Notes under the pieces: generated by a model
What the model saw: only the letters and a program-made list of their open reading frames with translations
Told to the model about the DNA's origin: nothing
Database searches by the model: none
Made by a program: the position numbers and the translations under genes
Shown here: piece after piece, positions 44,507 through 56,411 of the stretch
Layout of the letters: each line of letters opens with the position of its first letter
Position numbering within the stretch: position 1 is the stretch's first letter
NCBI RefSeq assembly: GCF_932526225.1
Contig: NC_064044.1
Location: forward strand, 14,013,453-14,077,452
From: Nematostella vectensis
Taxonomy: Eukaryota > Cnidaria > Anthozoa > Actiniaria > Edwardsiidae
Length of the DNA stretch: 64,000 nucleotides
Direction of reading: 5' to 3'

Positions 44507-47500
44507 TCAGTTCGGTGTTATAAGTATGGTCGGGTAGAGTCCGTCAAGGTCGTCGCTCGGCATGTTGTCGGTCCCCTGCATGCGGTGTATTTTCTCCAAG
44601 TGTTTGATAAGCTCGAGCTTTTCGTAGTCTGGTAAGAATGACGCCTTTGCTGCATTTAAAGTCTGAAACAAAAAAAAAGACGTTAGCAAGGAGTAGTATT
44701 TTGATATATCGACCAGTAAAAAAAGATTCTCATACTTAACCATCCCAAGATGGCTAGAATTTCTAAAGACCACCAATTTCGATGAAACCGCAAAACGCTG
44801 GTTTTCATACTGCACTGTAGCATAGATATAAATTGTAATGAAAAACAATAAATTATAATAAATTATCCCGCTTCCGTGCACCGCATGATTCACAGCATTA
44901 AAAGAAAATAAAAAAGTCCCCGCTATACTACTGAGGTCGCGTATTGCGTCTTACCGCTTTTTTGAAATCCTCCTCCCCGAGCCCTATTTCGTCATGTGCA
45001 ACGCGATATTCGTTCTCTATCGTTGTGTCACACACCAGCGGATCATCGGAATTTAACGAGAAGTTCGCGCCATCTCTCGCAAACCTAGAAAACATAATTG
45101 CGTAACAATTAGAGTTTTCAAAATGACAATAAACGATGAGAGACGACTTGGTGAGGTCTCGTGAGGCGAGGTCTTACTTTAGAATAGGGTGGCACTTGAA
45201 GGGTGGAGGAACGGCTCCCGTTAGAATACTAGACGTCGGGCAGGTCTGAAAAAGAATTACATTCAAACATTTCCAATTTATGTATGTATGTAGTAAAGCT
45301 CCAATAGGAGTTCGCAACAGAACGATGTTTCTTATCAAGTGCCCTTTAATGCGTACTGTTAGTAAAGCACTATTATTATATTCCTTTCCATCCTTGTAAA
45401 TAATATCACACGTCTTTTTCCGATCCTTTTAGCTAACGGCTTCATGGACGGTTAACATATTTTGTGATAAAAAAAATATATATATATACAGTACTTGTAA
45501 TACTTCTTACATCGAACTTATTTTTAGTGTTCCTCGAGGACGCGATCACAACTTACCTCCAAGTGAATGCGCCCAATGAGAATACGATCACTACTTACCT
45601 ACAAGGAGTGTTGTGATCGTGCTCTTAAGAAACGCATTCACTTGGAGCTAAGTGGCGATCGCGTCCTTAAGGAGCGCATACACTCCTTAAGAACACGATC
45701 GCCTATTCTTAAGAACACGATCGCCACTTACCTCCAAGTGAAAGCGCTCAATAAGAACACGATCACCAATTACCTCCAATTGAATGGACTCCTTGAGAAC
45801 ACGATCACCACTTACCTCCAAGTGTATGCGCTCCTTGAGGACGCGATCGTAGAGTTCCTCATCCTCGAGTGTGTGGTACCCATGACCAATACGTTCAGCA
45901 TGTAATTGGTCTAATGCCTAAGGGGAAAGGGGAGATATCAGTGTTTCCAAACACCTTAAAGGGACATTCCTGCTTATGTCAATAGTAACTTGGCCAATTT
46001 TATATTAGGTTTTGTTTCCAAAACGTACTTCCATCAAGTAATGGCATTTACTGACCGTTTAGAGGTAAAATAACAGTAAATAATACTTGGAACGGGTAAA
46101 CGTTAGCCGCCTGATCACCCTCCCTCAATTTCCAACACCAAAAATAGACCCTGACAATTCAACACACGATGATGCAGTGTTGTTTATGAGTCACAAAGAA
46201 ATTTCATAGTTATACTATAAAAAAAAATAAAGAAAGAAATACCTCTCTGACACTTGCAGCTGGTCCAGCTTCCCCAGCATGCACGGTCCGATGGATACCA
46301 ACTCTTCGTGCTTCCTGGTATATCACACATTACATATTATATACTATACTCTTTAGTAAAACCCGTTCATAAATGGAGTGTGCATAGCATACTTTAGTTA
46401 AATACCGCATGGGCTTACATTTTTGTCCAGAAAGCATTCTGACTAGTGGAAAGCAAGATCCGCCCCTAATTAGGTTTTTGGAATTTCAAACAGAAAATTA
46501 AAGAAAAAAGAGAAATCGGCTACTCTGTACAGTCTGTTGTTTATACAAGACATCAAGTACAATGGAAACAAAATGAGTGCGCCCCTAAACTATTATGATT
46601 GTGCTTCACAGCACCTTGTGTTGACTTATCATTTCATTTTTCACCTTAAAGAAAACTGTAGGTTGTGGTTAACCATAAAAAGTGTCAGTTATTGAACTTG
46701 GGAAGTGATAAAGGTGTTTGTAGTGATAAAAAAAGGTTTGTGCTCAGGGTCCCAAGGAAGGAGGAATTCTCATAGCTGCTGGGTTTACCTCAAAAGCCAT
46801 TACATGGTTCTTGGTGGCAGGGGTTTCCCCGAGAGATTCATCCCCCGCAAGATCTATCCCAACTACACCAGCTTCTTTGAACTTCTCACATAACTCGACC
46901 ACCTCTAGAGACCAATCTGAAAAATAAAAAAAACAATGGAGGGATGAAATAATGAAGAGAGAAAGACGGGAACGAGCAGGAAGGGTAAGAAACCCATATG
47001 TATCAATAGGCGCATACAGATAAAAGATCAGTATTTGACCTATTTCTCATTAAAAAAAAGTTTTGGCAGTCAGGTAGGCGGAGGGGAAGGGGGGGGGGGG
47101 GTGGGGTTGTGCACACACCCTCCTGTGTAAGCGCCTGACCAATCTCTGGAATCCAACAGAGTAAACACCATTATTTTTGTATATGTTGCCAACCTGAAAA
47201 AAGGGTATGGGTCATGGTCTGTAAATTTCACTTGGATTAAAATATTTCAATATGGCTTAAATTTGTTCATTTTCTAATAACAAGTGTTATACTACCCACC
47301 ATACCACACGGAACATGATATTAGCAAAAAGGCAACCCCTTAATGTTGTTACACAACTGAACCATATAAAAAGACTGGTTTAAACCAGACAATTAGTCAA
47401 AACCCTTTCTTTTTATTTTCCAGCAGGTCAAACACAAACTTCTCCTCCCAGTTATACACTGCTGTCACAAGAACCCAGCAGCAAGCAGAAACACTACAAC

Positions 47501-50376
47501 CTCGGGTTGTGTTCACACTTGTATACCTGGCTCATGTCTCATACAACAAAGTATGCTCCTAGCCACAACTCTGAAGTCGACTTGGCCTCGCAAAAAGCCT
47601 TGATTGACAGCCTCAACAACTTCATCCGGTGTCACATCTTCTGTTGCAAGAATGTGTGGGGAGTAGCGAGCTTCAAAATAAATGACTCCATTTCTAGCTT
47701 GGTCCTCGCAGAATTCATAGGCTATTCTTTCAATAGCATTGAGGTCACCACTGAGAAGAGAAAAACACAGAAATACTTGAAAACTTGCAACCTAATCAAC
47801 TATTGCCTGCATAGTTGGCAGTTTGGTTGGGTTCAAGAACAGTGGGCGACTTGTGCGACTACACAAAATCATTCATGGTTTGTATTACTAATTTTTGTAT
47901 GACTGCATCAGAAAGCTGGGTCAAGTGAAAGGGGCAGAATTGGCATATTTGCGGAAAAAGAAACTACTCTGAAACCCAACAAAACTGAGCTGAAGGATAG
48001 CAGGTCCATTAGAAGGATAGGCAAGCATGCTTCTTAGGCATGTGGAAGGTTCCATTCTACTGTTTCCTCACCCAATCGTATTGCCCATATCTTCTAATGA
48101 TCACAAAATGTACATGATAAAAATTAATTCTGATTAAAATCAAGTCTTTTTTTGTGCATTTGACATTTGATTTGGATAAACTATAGGCATCAACAATAAA
48201 CAAATTGGTCAATTGGTATTGGTTATTTTACTTATTAATAAACTGAGTCCCTTCTGCATACCTGTCAACCCCTGTTAAAGCCGCATTGTCACTAGTTTAC
48301 TTCCGGTTGATTACCTAACAATATCCAATTATTTTTAACGGAAAACGCGAAAAATATTTCGCGTATAGAAAGCTCTCGCACACAAATCCAATATTATCTT
48401 ACATCTCACAAGGGTGTTAGATAAATTTGGACTTGGCAAGGGAATGTTTATTTTAATCATTTGAATGGAAAATAGGCAACATGTTGATTTTGTATAGCAT
48501 ATTTTTTGGAAGCGACGAAAATCGCAAAAAAAGTGTGAGATCTGATGCTCAACACGAGAGAAGAGGACAAAAATCCTGAAAGCCTAATGTGGGAGAGTTG
48601 ACAGGTATGCTTCAGCGTGCAACAGCTCTTGTCTTCTACATTATAGATCTTTTTATACAAGAACAAGTACAAGTTTAAATTGATAAAGAGCCCTTACAAA
48701 ACGAGCATGTACAAGTGCACACATAAAAAAACAGTGCATATGCTGAAGGAAAATTCTAAATACTCACACAATGGTCTTGATAAAGACACCAAAACACTGC
48801 AAAAATTTCCTTAATGAGGAGGGGTGTTTAAGGCTGACAGACACATAGTCCCGCAGTTTGGTTTCATCATAAGTGGGCAGCTTAATATTTTTCTTTCTGA
48901 AAAAAAGGAAAAACATCAATACAGCATCATCATGGGCCAGAGTACAAATAATTAGGGCAAGCAAAAAGATACGGTTTGTTTCATAAGAAAGTAGACCTCC
49001 CCAAATCTGGTCACAATAAATACTGACCGCTAACCTATTTTAAAAAAGGCTGCCCGGGCAATAAATGCAAATGATAGAAAGCCTAATGGGTAGTAAGTAT
49101 AGGTGGTGAATAAACTCAAGAGATGTCAGAACCATAAATAAATTACATTTCATGGATGGTCAAAATGTTTTTATTGATATATTCAAATTTAAAACAAATA
49201 TACAGGGATCATGGGTCTTTTTAGGCAAAGAACTGCCATTTGCCAATCACCATTTGCTGTTTGCACTCCCAACGTTTTTGCAGTCTTAAAGAAGCTTAGG
49301 AGACAAGAACAGTGGAACAAGATGAGTAAGATATCAGAGCAGTAAGGAAGAAATGAGCTAGGGGCTAAAGCAGTAGAGGGACCGATGAGCTAGGAGCTAA
49401 AGCAGTGGAGATCTAATGAGCTAGGAGCCAGGGCAGTTGGGACCAAAAATGAGCTAAGGGCCGAGCAGCATTGGGGTCCAAATGAACTTGGGGCAAGAGA
49501 AGTGGGGCCCAAATGAGATAGGGGCCAGGGCAGTGGGGTCCAAATGAGCTAGCGGCCAGGGAAGTGGGGTCCAAATTAGCTAGGAGCCAGGACAGTGGGG
49601 AAAGAATGTACGAGGCTCTGTATAACAGCAGTGGCATTCTATAAAGTGGTTACCCTCTATTTAACACTTATTAAAGTCCAAAATGTTCTCTCTCATATTT
49701 ACTGTAAACTTGACCCTATTTAGCAGTCACCTCTTTTCACCCCAATGACCAGAATCTTTTACTATAACTTGGCCACTATTAACTTAGATACATCAAGTGA
49801 TGTTATGGTCTTATATAGTTTGTGAAAGGATAGATGTAGAGCTCGTGTTTTTGACCATTTTGTTCCTTTTGTGTCTATAAATAAGAAAAACTCTTATAAG
49901 AGGTCAACCTCTATAAAGCGGTCACTTGGCCCAAGGTCGACATTAATAGAGGTTCGACTTTAGTATAGCATTAATAACGTCCACGTAGCCAAAATCATGC
50001 TTTCATGGATCACACTTCAAGTTAAATATTGATGAACATGGTCTATGCCATCTCGATAGGCATACATTTGTTAGATAAACATTTTTTTCGGGGTCACAAA
50101 CAATCACGTGTACGTTTCAATTTTAGAAGAAAGTACAAGTCGACAGACTTACCTAGCTAAATCAATAATCGTCGAAATTCGCAAAGCACCGTCTAAATGA
50201 ACGTGTAGTTCCACCTCAAATAAAGATAAAAAGACATTAGATACTCATGTTTCTCTAAACTAGTCTAATGTTTCGATTAACCGGTATTAATCGTTCACGG
50301 TATGCCCTGTATTTTATAGAAAAGCCATAAACAAACCAAGTCTTACCTTCGATTTGGCTATGTGTTTTAAAGACAT
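44507..50376 (-). CDS. ADA: Adenosine deaminase
   Basis: Ten exons join in phase with GT-AG borders: 50376-50347, 50214-50153, 48896-48768, 47750-47527, 46916-46789, 46314-46243, 45917-45816, 45245-45178, 45084-44955 and 44662-44507 (1,101 nt, 366 residues; human ADA is 363). The enzyme converts adenosine and deoxyadenosine to inosine forms in purine salvage. The zinc and catalytic landmarks are all present: HVHLDG (exon 2), [12 protein letters not shown] (exon 4), GIDLAGDE (exon 5), [10 protein letters not shown] (exon 6), [11 protein letters not shown] (exon 7) and SLNSDDPL (exon 9). The C-terminus carries the family [10 protein letters not shown]. No signal peptide, so cytosolic ADA rather than secreted ADA2/ADGF. 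The exon 7 donor is the seed of a tandem array. Confidence 0.97.
45540..45860. repeat. About 42-bp array built from ADA exon 7 donor
   Basis: The real junction (45816; minus strand CACTTGGAG|GTAAGTGG) is repeated downstream in the intron. ACTTACCTCCAAGTG-type sites occur near 45553, 45594 (diverged), 45728 and 45769, with exon-derived GCGCTCCTTGAGGAC pieces between. Part of the middle (45605-45700) is inverted. Confidence 0.9.
48256..48610. mobile_element. 355-bp TIR element in ADA intron 3
   Basis: It has ends GCATACCTGTCAAC (48256-48269) and the exact inverse GTTGACAGGTATGC. TTC-type trinucleotides flank both sides. No transposase frame; a non-autonomous DNA transposon. Confidence 0.7.
49340..49610 (+). 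repeat. About 31-bp minisatellite in ADA intron 2
   Basis: There are roughly nine diverged units of AATGAGCTAGGAGCCAGGGC followed by AGTGGGGTCC. Confidence 0.8.
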
Positions 50377-50814
50377 AACTTGAATAATTGCAAGAAAACT
50401 CCTAAGCAAGTAAACACAATCAATCAATTGTATCTTTTCTTAATTAGCCTGTATCCTATTTTTCAAGGTTCCGTTTTCGAGCGTAATCAAACAGCCATTT
50501 GTTTAGCAAGGGTTGTTTTGGATCATTTGTTTTCCGCAGGGAATTGTTGATTTCCCAGAGTTCCTTGCAGGGGATCGCTATTACTTTCGTTTTTCCCCAA
50601 AAAGAAAAGCACAGTAAATTGACTTCACTTGAACAAGTCAGAAACAATTCTTAATTGTCTTATTCTTGTCTCTTCATAATAGTATAAAAAATACTGGCAA
50701 ACACTGATTTTTTCTGTAATCGTCTTATCGTAAAAATTTCGAGGAAGTGACGTCATCGGGTTTGTCGTAAGCAGCGGAAGTGAGTTTACATGCAGTAGTT
50801 CACCAACATTCAAG
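50377..50814. promoter_or_regulatory. Divergent promoter, ADA / MPV17
   Basis: There are 438 bp between divergent start codons. The MPV17 ATG is embedded in CAAGATGGCGG, a YY1-type initiator motif. No TATA box at a suitable place. Shared regulation is inferred from spacing. Confidence 0.5.
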
Positions 50815-52608
50815 ATGGCGGGAATATGGAGGACGTATCAGCGTTTGATGGTTTCTCATCCATGGACCACGCAAACCGTCAGCGTAGGTAAGGACACAAA
50901 TACGATGCACTGCAAAATACTTGGCTGGCTTTTGAGTGATTTAATTTTTTTTAATTTGATACCTATCGCATTTTATGAGCGTAACCTTTGTCACGTCAAT
51001 ACGTTACGTAACAAAACGTGCAAAGGTTGCTTCTATTTTTTGTATGTGAATATCGAGTGTTTGCTTCTTGTGATGGCTATTCTACAGGATTTCGGGTCAA
51101 GGGTCTTTCATAGACTAGGCATAGGTCTGCATTTGGACCCCTACTATTAGAAAGTAATAAGTAATAAGTAAGTTAACGACCTCGAACAGATTCGGTTGTT
51201 CATGTCAAATATCTTACAATTTCAATGTCTATGCTATTTTTTAATGATTTATATTCCAGGCCCGTAACCAGGAGTTTTCATTTTCTCCGAAAAAGTGGAT
51301 CTAATTTTTCCAGGGGGGGGGGGGGGGAGGGTTAGGGAGGGAGGAAGTTCTCTGATAAAACTCTAATCACCTCAGAAAGAACAAAAAGGGATTTTTTATG
51401 CCTTTGCAGTATCTCCACGGGACGTTTATTGTTGGATTTGGCTAAATATCAGAGTGGTCAAGCTCATGATTTTTAGTTTTGTCTACAAATAGCATGTCTA
51501 TTGAGAACCAAAAGTGGACCTTCGGCCGTTGTGGGGGGAGGGGGGCGTGTTCGGATAACTTGAAAGCTTCACTAACTTTTGCACTATTTTCCGTCAATCG
51601 TGTGCTGTGATGTACTGTGTTTGAAGTAACTTTGACCCAGCGAACCATGTAGTTGCTTATTTACTTTAGAATTATGCCTTTGGCAAACACAGGTAGCCCA
51701 AGCGTTAGAATGTAATAATCACTCTCGAAAATTTCAGTGATGTTTACCATGATTATTATATCTTACTTGTGATTCCGCATAAGACAATAAACACCTGGCC
51801 TGTTGCCAGGGGCTGGGGGGCTTGGAAGAACCCCCACTTGACTGCAAGGTCACTTGTAATGAAGGAACATTTGTTACCACTGCAGGTATTTGAGCTGTTA
51901 ATGATTAAATAAACAAGTATTTATCTGAAGCCCTGAAAAAAATCAACCCAAGCCAAAAAGTGGTAGGGCTATAGCACTGCCAGCCCCTCCTCTCCCTCCC
52001 CCTGTTATCAATGATACAGTCTAACTTACACATTGCCTTCATAACAAATTGTATATAAAAAAAGGATAAAAGACTAATCTATGGCACTGTAACATCTATT
52101 ACTCTTTTTTGTCACAGGTGTGGTGGTTGCTTTTGGGGATGTTATAACACAACAAGCAATAGAGCGCAAAGGAATAAATCATGATGTGAAGAGAACACTT
52201 AAAATGGGCGCAGTGGGGCTCTTTGTTGGGCCTATCATCCGCACATGGTATTTGACCTTGGATAAGCTTGTTGTCGCAAGCAGGAGACCTAAGCTAGATG
52301 CATTGAAGAAGGTGTTCCTTGATCAGTCCTTATTTGCTCCATGTTTTATAGCAGTTTTTTTTGGAATTAAATGCACAGTCTCTGGACAGACGTTGGATGA
52401 ATATAAGCAAGTGCTTCGAGAGCATTATCTCAACACTCTTATTGCTAACTACAAACTCTGGCCAGCAGTTCAGATAGTCACCTTTAGTATCATTCCATTT
52501 TCTTACAGGGTCTTGTTTGTGCAGTGTTTTGCTGTGTTCTGGAATACATATCTATGTTGGATGGCTAATAGACCTTCTGAAACTAACACGGAACTAGTGA
52601 AGCAATGA
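50815..52608 (+). CDS. MPV17: MPV17-family inner mitochondrial membrane protein
   Basis: Exon 1 is 50815-50887 (MAGIWRTYQRLMVSHPWTTQ) and exon 2 is 52118-52608, joined in phase 1 by GT-AG; 187 residues (human MPV17 has 176). The whole MPV17/PXMP2 layout is present: N-terminal W..Y...L..HPW, the GDVITQQ motif, FVGPIIRTWY, LDQSLFAPCF, then NYKLWPAVQIVTF and a final RVLFVQCFAVFWNTYLCW. Four hydrophobic segments are expected. MPV17 forms a channel of the inner mitochondrial membrane and its loss causes mitochondrial DNA depletion in mammals. The start MAGxWRxYQ matches MPV17 proper better than PXMP2 or MPV17L. Nearly all the coding lies in one exon. Confidence 0.92.
51259..51360. mobile_element. 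G-tract MITE fragment in MPV17 intron
   Basis: GGCCCGTAACCAGGAGTTTT, then a G-tract, resembles the left arm of the G/C-tract MITEs; the right arm is not clear. Confidence 0.4.
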
Positions 52609-52740
52609 CATTAATTACATCAAGGGATAATTGTAGCTCCCTTAGGGAATCAATGTCAACTTGAGGCTGCTTATTTACATTTGCAACACCTTTTTATAAA
52701 ATTTAGATTTCTCGTTTTTATGGTACTTGATATTTTATTT

Positions 52741-53060
52741 CTAATTACCGTAATGATTCGAATAAGTGCCCTTCTTTAAATAAGCGCCCCAAAAATAAGC
52801 GCCCCCCCTTGACCTCGAATTTTGAGATAAGTGCCCCCTGCCCTCCTACTAAAAAAGAACCCGACAAAAGTACCGCTTGCATGGTGTAAAACTTATTTTT
52901 CTAGCTCACAATCACATCCTCACATTACAACATGGGTCTACTTATTAAGTGCACAAATTTCTGTTCTCAATCGGTTCTGAGGCTGGTATTTCCCGAAAAA
53001 TTAAATAAGCGCTCCGGGCGCTTAGCATGTCTCAGAACTATTGGAACTCTTATATTCAAA
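52741..53060. repeat. Dispersed 'AAATAAGCGCCCC' repeat
   Basis: Starts ATTACCGTAATGATTCGAAT and carries several AAGCGCCCC/AAGTGCCCC blocks, ending with an inverted AAATAAGCGCTCC. A second copy starts at about 20166 (ACCGTAAGGATTTGAATATG). Confidence 0.6.
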
Positions 53061-53395
53061 CTCAACATCGTTAGAGAGAATACACAATGTCCATGAAATT
53101 ATTTATTAGCCATTTAGGCAGAAAGGCAAATACAAAGGAAACAATGCCTGGTTATAGCACTAACCTTTTTTTTTTTTCGAGCAAATCAAACCAGATGTAT
53201 ACTTCGACACAGTTATTATTTAATTAATATCTTACTGTGTTTATATCATATCTCTCAGGAATAACTTACATAATTAGCTCTAGATTTGTATACTTCCGTA
53301 AAACATGCGGAACTTGACACAAAAAAAAGCGGGAAAAGCGCGCGCTAATTTGACTGAATCATCAACTTGAAAGCGAGGCTGGAGATGTCATAAAC

Positions 53396-53409
53396 GTCTC
53401 TATGGTAAC
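53396..53409 (+). promoter_or_regulatory. RFX X-box (ciliary gene promoter motif)
   Basis: GTCTCTATGGTAAC fits the X-box consensus GTHNYYATRRNAAC at all 14 positions. It lies 79 bp before the ATG at 53488, the classic distance in ciliary genes. Confidence 0.8.
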
Positions 53410-53487
53410 TGCAAGTTCTTTTCTCGCCTCAAAGTATTTCTCCTCGCTGCAAAGTTTGTTTAGCGACCCAGAACAGAGGAATACAAT

Positions 53488-53886
53488 ATGTTGAAACTAG
53501 CAGATGTGGCTGTACATGTGCATACTCAGCAACAACTACCAGCCGAGATAGTTAAGCAACTCCGGCAAAATTTCAAACAACCAAAGCGTAAAGTTCACAG
53601 AGAGAACAAAGTTCAGATTCGCACGGATCGATACTACAAGCCACTAAAAGGCCCAAATCACTGGAAAACAAAATACAGCAGGCATGTAGGACAGATGAAG
53701 TGTGGATTTTACACGCCGGCTCATGTTCCTTATGAAACGGTGGGAGACGTAGGACTTGATGTGAAGGAGCTGGTGTTTAAGACACTTAACACAGAAGAGA
53801 GGAAAATTGCTTTGAAAAAGGTGAACAAGCAATCGGTCTTATTTAGAATGCTGAAACAAGGACAAAGGATGCTTCGGAATTTTTAA
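53488..53886 (+). CDS. Small basic protein, candidate ciliary gene
   Basis: ATG 53488 to TAA 53884-53886 encodes 132 residues, Lys/Arg-rich, with a central segment DRYYKPLKGPNHWKTKYSRH and GQMKCGFYTPAHVPYE and a helical C-terminus. No membrane segment or signal peptide. A second model is possible: AAAAAG|GTGAAC at 53820 could splice in phase 0 to 54348-54446 (acceptor CACTTGTAG), which adds 32 residues (QWNKTATRKEVTIEEV onward) and a TGA, giving 143 residues. I do not recognise the family. The perfect X-box upstream argues for an axonemal or basal-body role, perhaps a microtubule inner protein, which are often small and basic. Confidence 0.7.
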   Translation: MLKLADVAVHVHTQQQLPAEIVKQLRQNFKQPKRKVHRENKVQIRTDRYYKPLKGPNHWKTKYSRHVGQMKCGFYTPAHVPYETVGDVGLDVKELVFKTLNTEERKIALKKVNKQSVLFRMLKQGQRMLRNF

Positions 53887-54347
53887 AGTTCTACTGAAAG
53901 ATTGAGAACGTTTTAATACTCGATACACTCTCTTTTTTATAAGAATCTTTTTTGAAGAACCTTCAGCCTGAGATCTCGCCAAAATTTTGAGAACATGTTA
54001 AGAACATGCCGCTCAGATAGCAGCAAAATTTTGTTTTGTTAGAGTGATGTGTTCTAAAATGCAGAATACACCTTAAATATCAATTCTATTGATTATTTGG
54101 GAAATTCCTGGTAATAATTTATTTTTGTATAAAATGTTTATTTATACTGAAATTCAAAAGCATCAAATAGTCTCCAGATATAAGAACGGCCCAACCTTAA
54201 CTGGAAATTAGACGTTCTTATGAAAAGTGTGTATTTTTTATGCAACACACACAAATCACATACCAAAATATCATCCTTAATCTTTCTTTGGTATGGCAAT
54301 ACCGACAAAAAGTTGATTATTTATCATGACTTGCATCTCACTTGTAG

Positions 54348-54446
54348 CAATGGAATAAGACAGCGACACGGAAAGAAGTCACGATAGAGGAAGTGCCGAA
54401 ATCTCAAGAAGTGAAATCCGGAAAAAAGGTGAAAAAAGAAAGATGA
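54348..54446 (+). CDS. Possible alternative last exon
   Basis: A pyrimidine-rich acceptor (CATCTCACTTGTAG) is followed by 32 open codons and TGA. It is phase-compatible with a donor at 53821 inside the preceding ORF. The product is Lys/Glu-rich (KSGKKVKKER end). Confidence 0.4.
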   Translation, partial: QWNKTATRKEVTIEEVPKSQEVKSGKKVKKER

Positions 54447-55172
54447 TATTTGAAACCGCTATCAGGGCAGTCACAAATTGGGAGGGGGATGGATGAAGGG
54501 CAATACTTTAAAGTGCATGACGGTATGAATAGATAAATTAAAGAAAAACTGTAGAATAACAAGGTGGTCTGTGTAGGTTTAATGGGATAAAGGAAATAAA
54601 GTAAACACAGCGTTGAAATGGCATGTTTCTACTCCTTTGTGAAATACGAGGGATTAACGCTCAAAATGTCGGCGCAACTCATCTGTCCTCACAGGGGCTT
54701 GAACTATTCCATTTCGACCTTGTTTTTATTTGTTTTCCTACTTTAATGTGCTTGTGCCTGGAAATAATTACAAAACAGTGCAGTAACAGGCCTCGAAATA
54801 TTGGAGGGGCACGATGCAAAAACATTAAGTATTTCTAAGTAAACTATTTATTTACTTTTACCCTGGTAAAGTAACTACATATAACAAAATTAATATGATC
54901 ATAACCTATTTATCTAGTCATCAAAGTTTTCAAATTACTCTCACTCTTTGCACAAGGCCCTTCAAGGCCAGTACTGTTTAGTCCTATTCCTCTATAGAAA
55001 ATTAGAACTTGAATGACATTTTGCTAAATCTAATACTTGCTTAGCCTTTTAGTTTGCCAGATTGACTAAATAGTTCGTTCATGAATTATGTTTGATGTTC
55101 TAACCTGTAAACATTATAATGATACCTTGATCTTCACCTAGACCAAGGAACCCCACCCTGTCCTAAGTACAG

Positions 55173-55932
55173 GGGGTATGGGGGAGATACGGGACAAGTT
55201 GGAGGTGAACAAGAAGCGAATGACAGTGCTGCAAGCAGGCTTGCCTTATAAGGAATGCAGGAGGCAGGAGGCAGAGGCTAAGGTAGGTGGCTCACACGAA
55301 AAAACAACAACAACAAAAACAACAACAACAACAAAAACAACAACAACAACAAAAACAACAACAACAAAAACAACAACAAAAACAACAATAACAACAAAAA
55401 CAACAACAACAAAAACAACAACAAAAAAAACAACAACAACAAAAAACATAACATTGAAAATTCATTCTAGTCATTTTTCTAGTCGATACCTCAATCTTGT
55501 ACAACATGATTCGATCAAATATTATTTTTGCCAGGTAGAGTCTTGGCATACAGGTTTGTTTTTGTCCGATGAGAAAGATACAGTGGAATTGTTGTGGCAT
55601 CTGCCACTTTTCCTGTTATGTACTATTCCATTGCTTATCTCTCCTGCTTTTTTGTTCTATTGCATCAGGAATTAATTGAACGTATATATATATTTTGCAT
55701 TATCCTTTCCAAGGCGATGGAGCTACTGCGAGAACAGATGAACCAGCCAGAGCAGTGCATCTCACCCACTCGACTGAGACAGATCTTGTCCAAGATGAGA
55801 GTCAGCGAACGCTCAGACAGCCAGTGTGAAGAGGGTGAGGTTGCCATGGATACCATACCCCAGGAAGTGTCCCATGAGGACATGCTCAACCAAAGGCAAG
55901 ATATGATGATGAAAGATGAAAATGGTGACTAG
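55173..55932 (+). CDS. Two exons of an unidentified gene
   Basis: Exon 55173-55282 (acceptor AAGTACAG, donor AAG|GTAGGT) reads MGEIRDKLEVNKKRMTVLQA and on to RRQEAEAK. Exon 55714-55932 (acceptor CTTTCCAAG) continues in phase 0 with AMELLREQMNQPEQC and SPTRLRQILSKM, then a Glu/Asp/Met-rich end and TAG. The product is helical and charged. A 5' exon may precede 55173, since the frame is open at the acceptor. An internal donor (GAGG|GTGAGG, 55835) would allow longer forms but does not match the phase of the next exon seen. Function unknown. Confidence 0.55.
55296..55446 (+). repeat. (AAAACAACAACAAC)n microsatellite in an intron
   Basis: Irregular AAAACAAC/AACAAC units fill the first part of the intron. 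The long Lys/Thr frame through it is an artefact. Confidence 0.95.
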
Positions 55933-56411
55933 AGGGATGATGATGATGATGACTAGAATGATGATGACTAGAATGATGATGATGATGATAAAAGATGATA
56001 ATGGTGACTAGAGCAATGGTGATGATGATGATGATGAAAGTTGATAATGCTGACTACAATGATGATGATAATTGTGAGGACAAGGACATATAGATTAACG
56101 TAACATAACAGTTAAAATTATGTTAATGGCTAAGTAATAATGATGATGATGATGATGATGGCCCTCCCAAAATTCGGGGCTAATTACATGCCTACTACAC
56201 TACTGATTATGAAAAGGTATGAAGGTATGGTATGGCGACGATGGTGAGAAGATTTGTTATTCATGGAGATGATGGTGAAAATGTAGCAATGTGATGTTGG
56301 TATATAAACCGTAATTTTAACCTAGGGGAATACGAGAGCGCAATGTGAGGAACTTTAGTACCAAGCTCAACTGTCTTCACACGCTGCTGTGCTATCTCTA
56401 CCAGCTTCGCA

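Noticed and set aside
55246-55600. Poly-Val, poly-Cys and poly-Thr/Lys frames
   Set aside because: Products of the AAC-type microsatellite in all frames.
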